Below are positions 6,992 to 8,572 of a stretch of 8,572 nucleotides of DNA, one piece after another; within the stretch, counting starts at the first letter, position 1, and each line of letters starts with the position of its first letter. The DNA lies in assembly GCA_029777735.1 (NCBI GenBank), contig JAKORR010000771.1:1-8572 (forward strand), written 5' to 3'. The position numbers and the translations under genes were made by a program. Source of the DNA: Armatimonadota bacterium. GTDB taxonomy: Bacteria > Armatimonadota > Zipacnadia > Zipacnadales > FEN-943. The notes under the pieces are model-generated. The model had not been told where the DNA came from. It searched no databases and saw nothing but the letters and a program-made list of their open reading frames with translations.

Positions 6992-6999
6992 CACCTCCT
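6992..6999 (-). promoter_or_regulatory. Ribosome binding site that sets the GH5 start
   Basis: AGGAGGTG is a near-perfect anti-SD match, 7 bases before the GTG at 6984. The ATGs at 7032 and 7017 have no comparable site, and using them would place this sequence inside the coding region. Confidence 0.8.
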
Positions 7000-7085
7000 G
7001 GTGATTGGGCGGTCCATAGTGTCAGGAATCATGGTGACGATTCCTACACGCCCCTGAGGGCCGCTCTGCGGACCCGCCCCTCCTT

Positions 7086-7103
7086 TGATTCTTCTGATTC
7101 TTC
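7086..7103. repeat. Perfect tandem 9-base repeat TGATTCTTC x2
   Basis: Two exact adjacent copies in the gap between the ABC ATPase and GH5 genes, just to the left of the inverted repeat at 7111-7125. The role is unknown; a regulator site or replication slippage are both possible. Confidence 0.5.
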
Positions 7104-7110
7104 TCTAAGA

Positions 7111-7125
7111 CGCGATCCGATCGCG
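7111..7125. repeat. Inverted repeat CGCGATC-C-GATCGCG
   Basis: A perfect 7-base inverted repeat around one central base, in the 212-base gap between the ABC ATPase stop and the GH5 start. No T-run follows on the minus strand, so an intrinsic terminator is unlikely. The 7-1-7 symmetry suits a dimeric regulator site about 125 bases upstream of GH5. Confidence 0.35.
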
Positions 7126-7196
7126 GCTCGTTAGGGGCGCTCGTGGGTTTCTTTCCGCCAGGGAAGTGCAAACACCTCTCGCGGCCCGGGATCTAG

Positions 7197-7862
7197 TCAG
7201 TCCGTCGACGTCTGAAGCTTCCCTGAGCGTAGATATAGGGTGCGATGCGCGAATTTTTCCACCACGGGCGAATGGCTGACAACAACTACCGTGCCGCCCT
7301 CGCGGTTGAAGTCGGCGAGGTGTTGAAGTATCTGTGCGCCGGTCTCGGGGTCGAGGTTGCCGGTGGGTTCGTCGGCGAGAAGCAGGCGCGGGCGGTTGAC
7401 AAGGGCGCGGGCTATGGCCGTTCGTTGTCGCTCGCCGGTGCTGAGCTGAGCGGGGCGGTGGTGGACGCGATCCGCCATGCCGAAGCGGTCGAGTAGATCA
7501 AGCGCGCGCTGGCGGCCGTTGGGCTCGGGTAGCAGGCGGGTGGGTAGTAGGACGTTCTCGAGGACGCTTAGGTAGGGCACAAGGTGGAAGAGCTGGAAGA
7601 CGAAGCCGATGTGATAGGCACGGAAGTTGGCCCGTCCTTGGGAAGAGAGGGCATAGAGATCCTGGCCTAGCACTTGAACGCGCCCGGCGGTCGGTTGGAT
7701 CATGCCGCCCAGGGTGAGTAGCAGGGTGGACTTGCCCGCACCGCTGGGCCCACGCACCAATACGAACTCGCCCTCGCCCAGGTGGAGAGTGACGCCGTCC
7801 AAGGCGCGGACTTCGCCTCTCTTGCTGGGGTAGATCTTGCTGACGTTTTCGAGCTTAATCAC
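7197..7862 (-). CDS. ABC transporter ATP-binding protein (MacB/LolD-like)
   Basis: This 221-residue nucleotide-binding subunit powers the partner permease by hydrolysing ATP on the cytoplasmic face. Visible motifs are Walker A GPSGAGKST (38-46), the Q-loop Gln90 in IGFVFQLFHLVPYLSVLENV, signature LSTGERQ (140-146), Walker B LLLADEP with catalytic Glu165, D-loop GNLD and H-loop His197. The length and the FQxFHLxPxLxVLENV segment are typical of the MacB/LolD/FtsE group. The signature has Thr where Gly is usual (LSTGE rather than LSGGE), a tolerated variant. The start is GTG at 7862, with GGAAG 7 bases upstream. It begins 2 bases after the permease stop, so the pair is translationally coupled. 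The cargo cannot be deduced. Confidence 0.95.
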   Translation of the reverse strand: MIKLENVSKIYPSKRGEVRALDGVTLHLGEGEFVLVRGPSGAGKSTLLLTLGGMIQPTAGRVQVLGQDLYALSSQGRANFRAYHIGFVFQLFHLVPYLSVLENVLLPTRLLPEPNGRQRALDLLDRFGMADRVHHRPAQLSTGERQRTAIARALVNRPRLLLADEPTGNLDPETGAQILQHLADFNREGGTVVVVSHSPVVEKFAHRTLYLRSGKLQTSTD

Positions 7863-7864
7863 GG

Positions 7865-8572
7865 CTATTCTTCCGTAAGGACCACGGCCGGGTCCTGGAT
7901 AACGGCAACTAGGGCCGGTAGGAAAGCCGCCAACGCGGCTATTAGGGGCGCGGCGATTAGGGACGGCGCCAAGAGATCATAGGCGGGCTTCATGGACTTG
8001 AAGGTGAATTTGAACAGTTCTGGCCCGAAATGGAAGGACAAGGCTGTACCCAGCACGAACCCCAGGGCGGCTCCCACTAGCCCCATCATGGCCGCCCGCG
8101 CGAAGACCAGTGCAGCGACGTGTTCCGACCTGAAGCCCAAGGCGCGGAGGATGCCGATCTCTCGCCGCCTTTCGCGCACGTTGAGCGCCGAGAGGAAGCC
8201 CAGCCACGCGGCGCACAGCACAAGGGCGAAGCCCAGGATGATTTCAGCGTAGTCCTTCACCATTCGGCGCGTGTCAATGCGGGCCTCGGCAATATTTCGC
8301 ATCTCGGTGACGTGGGTATCGGGAAGGATTCTGGTGATCTTCGCCCGGAGGACCTCCAGCGCGCCCCCGTCGCACAGGCAATCCAGTGCCTGAAGGGTGT
8401 TGATTCTGCCCTGCATTCCGAGCATGTCCTGGGCATCGTGCAGATGGGTGTAGACGCGGGCGTCCTCGGTGCTGCCATCTTCCAGCAAGACACGTTCGAC
8501 GGTGAGCTTTTTGCCCAGGATCTCGATTGTGTCCTTGGGTCTCGCGCCGAGCTTTTTCGCAACGGCGTGCCC
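7865..8572 (-). CDS. FtsX/MacB-like ABC transporter permease, N-terminal part outside window
   Basis: The frame is open from the right edge to the TAG at 7867-7865, so the C-terminal 235 residues are visible and the gene starts beyond 8572. An internal TTG at 8488 is not the start: the residues before it (GHAVAKKLGARPKDTIEILG) are normal for the extracytoplasmic core domain. After about 105 soluble residues come three hydrophobic segments, near residues 110-130, 157-180 and 202-224. Between the first two lies the FtsX-family motif ERRREIGILRALGF, and the protein ends DPAVVLTEE, as such permeases often do. This membrane subunit pairs with the ATPase 2 bases downstream. The family includes macrolide and peptide exporters, lipoprotein release and cell-division FtsX. 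The visible part does not separate these. Confidence 0.93.
   Translation of the reverse strand, partial: GHAVAKKLGARPKDTIEILGKKLTVERVLLEDGSTEDARVYTHLHDAQDMLGMQGRINTLQALDCLCDGGALEVLRAKITRILPDTHVTEMRNIAEARIDTRRMVKDYAEIILGFALVLCAAWLGFLSALNVRERRREIGILRALGFRSEHVAALVFARAAMMGLVGAALGFVLGTALSFHFGPELFKFTFKSMKPAYDLLAPSLIAAPLIAALAAFLPALVAVIQDPAVVLTEE

Overview
The window looks like chromosomal DNA from a GC-rich, environmental, Armatimonadota-like bacterium. The main clue is a pilin-like protein whose N-terminus carries the run FPVFSRAREKARQ and whose C-terminus carries H-X9-DG, a combination I recall as heavily expanded in Armatimonadota and also seen in Planctomycetota-type genomes. Discoidin-like and glycoside-hydrolase content fits the same picture. 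This assignment comes from memory of family patterns, not from a search.

Layout, left to right. A plus-strand gene cut by the left edge (3-968) encodes a large beta-rich protein of uncertain function. Everything else is on the minus strand. A pilin-like H-X9-DG protein (1002-1664) has a good -10 box and ribosome binding site. Valyl-tRNA synthetase (1867-4521) is full length and intact. Next comes a broken gene (4629-5522) that no single reading frame shows: six reading-frame changes stitch together into one protein of about 293 residues with a discoidin-like C-terminal half. About 450 bases without a gene follow (5523-5973), holding a TATAAT box, a GC-rich hairpin and a C-rich stretch that may be a Rho-type termination region. 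A leaderless GH5-type glycoside hydrolase (5974-6984) comes next. Last are an ABC transporter ATPase (7197-7862) and its FtsX/MacB-like permease (7865-8572, cut by the right edge), separated by 2 bases.

How the genes work together. The permease and ATPase form one export or lipoprotein-handling transporter and are almost certainly co-transcribed. The GH5 gene lies downstream on the same strand and could be read with them. valS and the pilin-like gene are separate units: the pilin gene has its own promoter, and valS is housekeeping. I see no phage, insertion sequence, CRISPR array, tRNA or rRNA.

I did not find a new multi-gene system. The most unusual object is the broken gene. All six frame changes go in the same direction, each can be placed at a short dinucleotide repeat, and the intact genes on either side show none.
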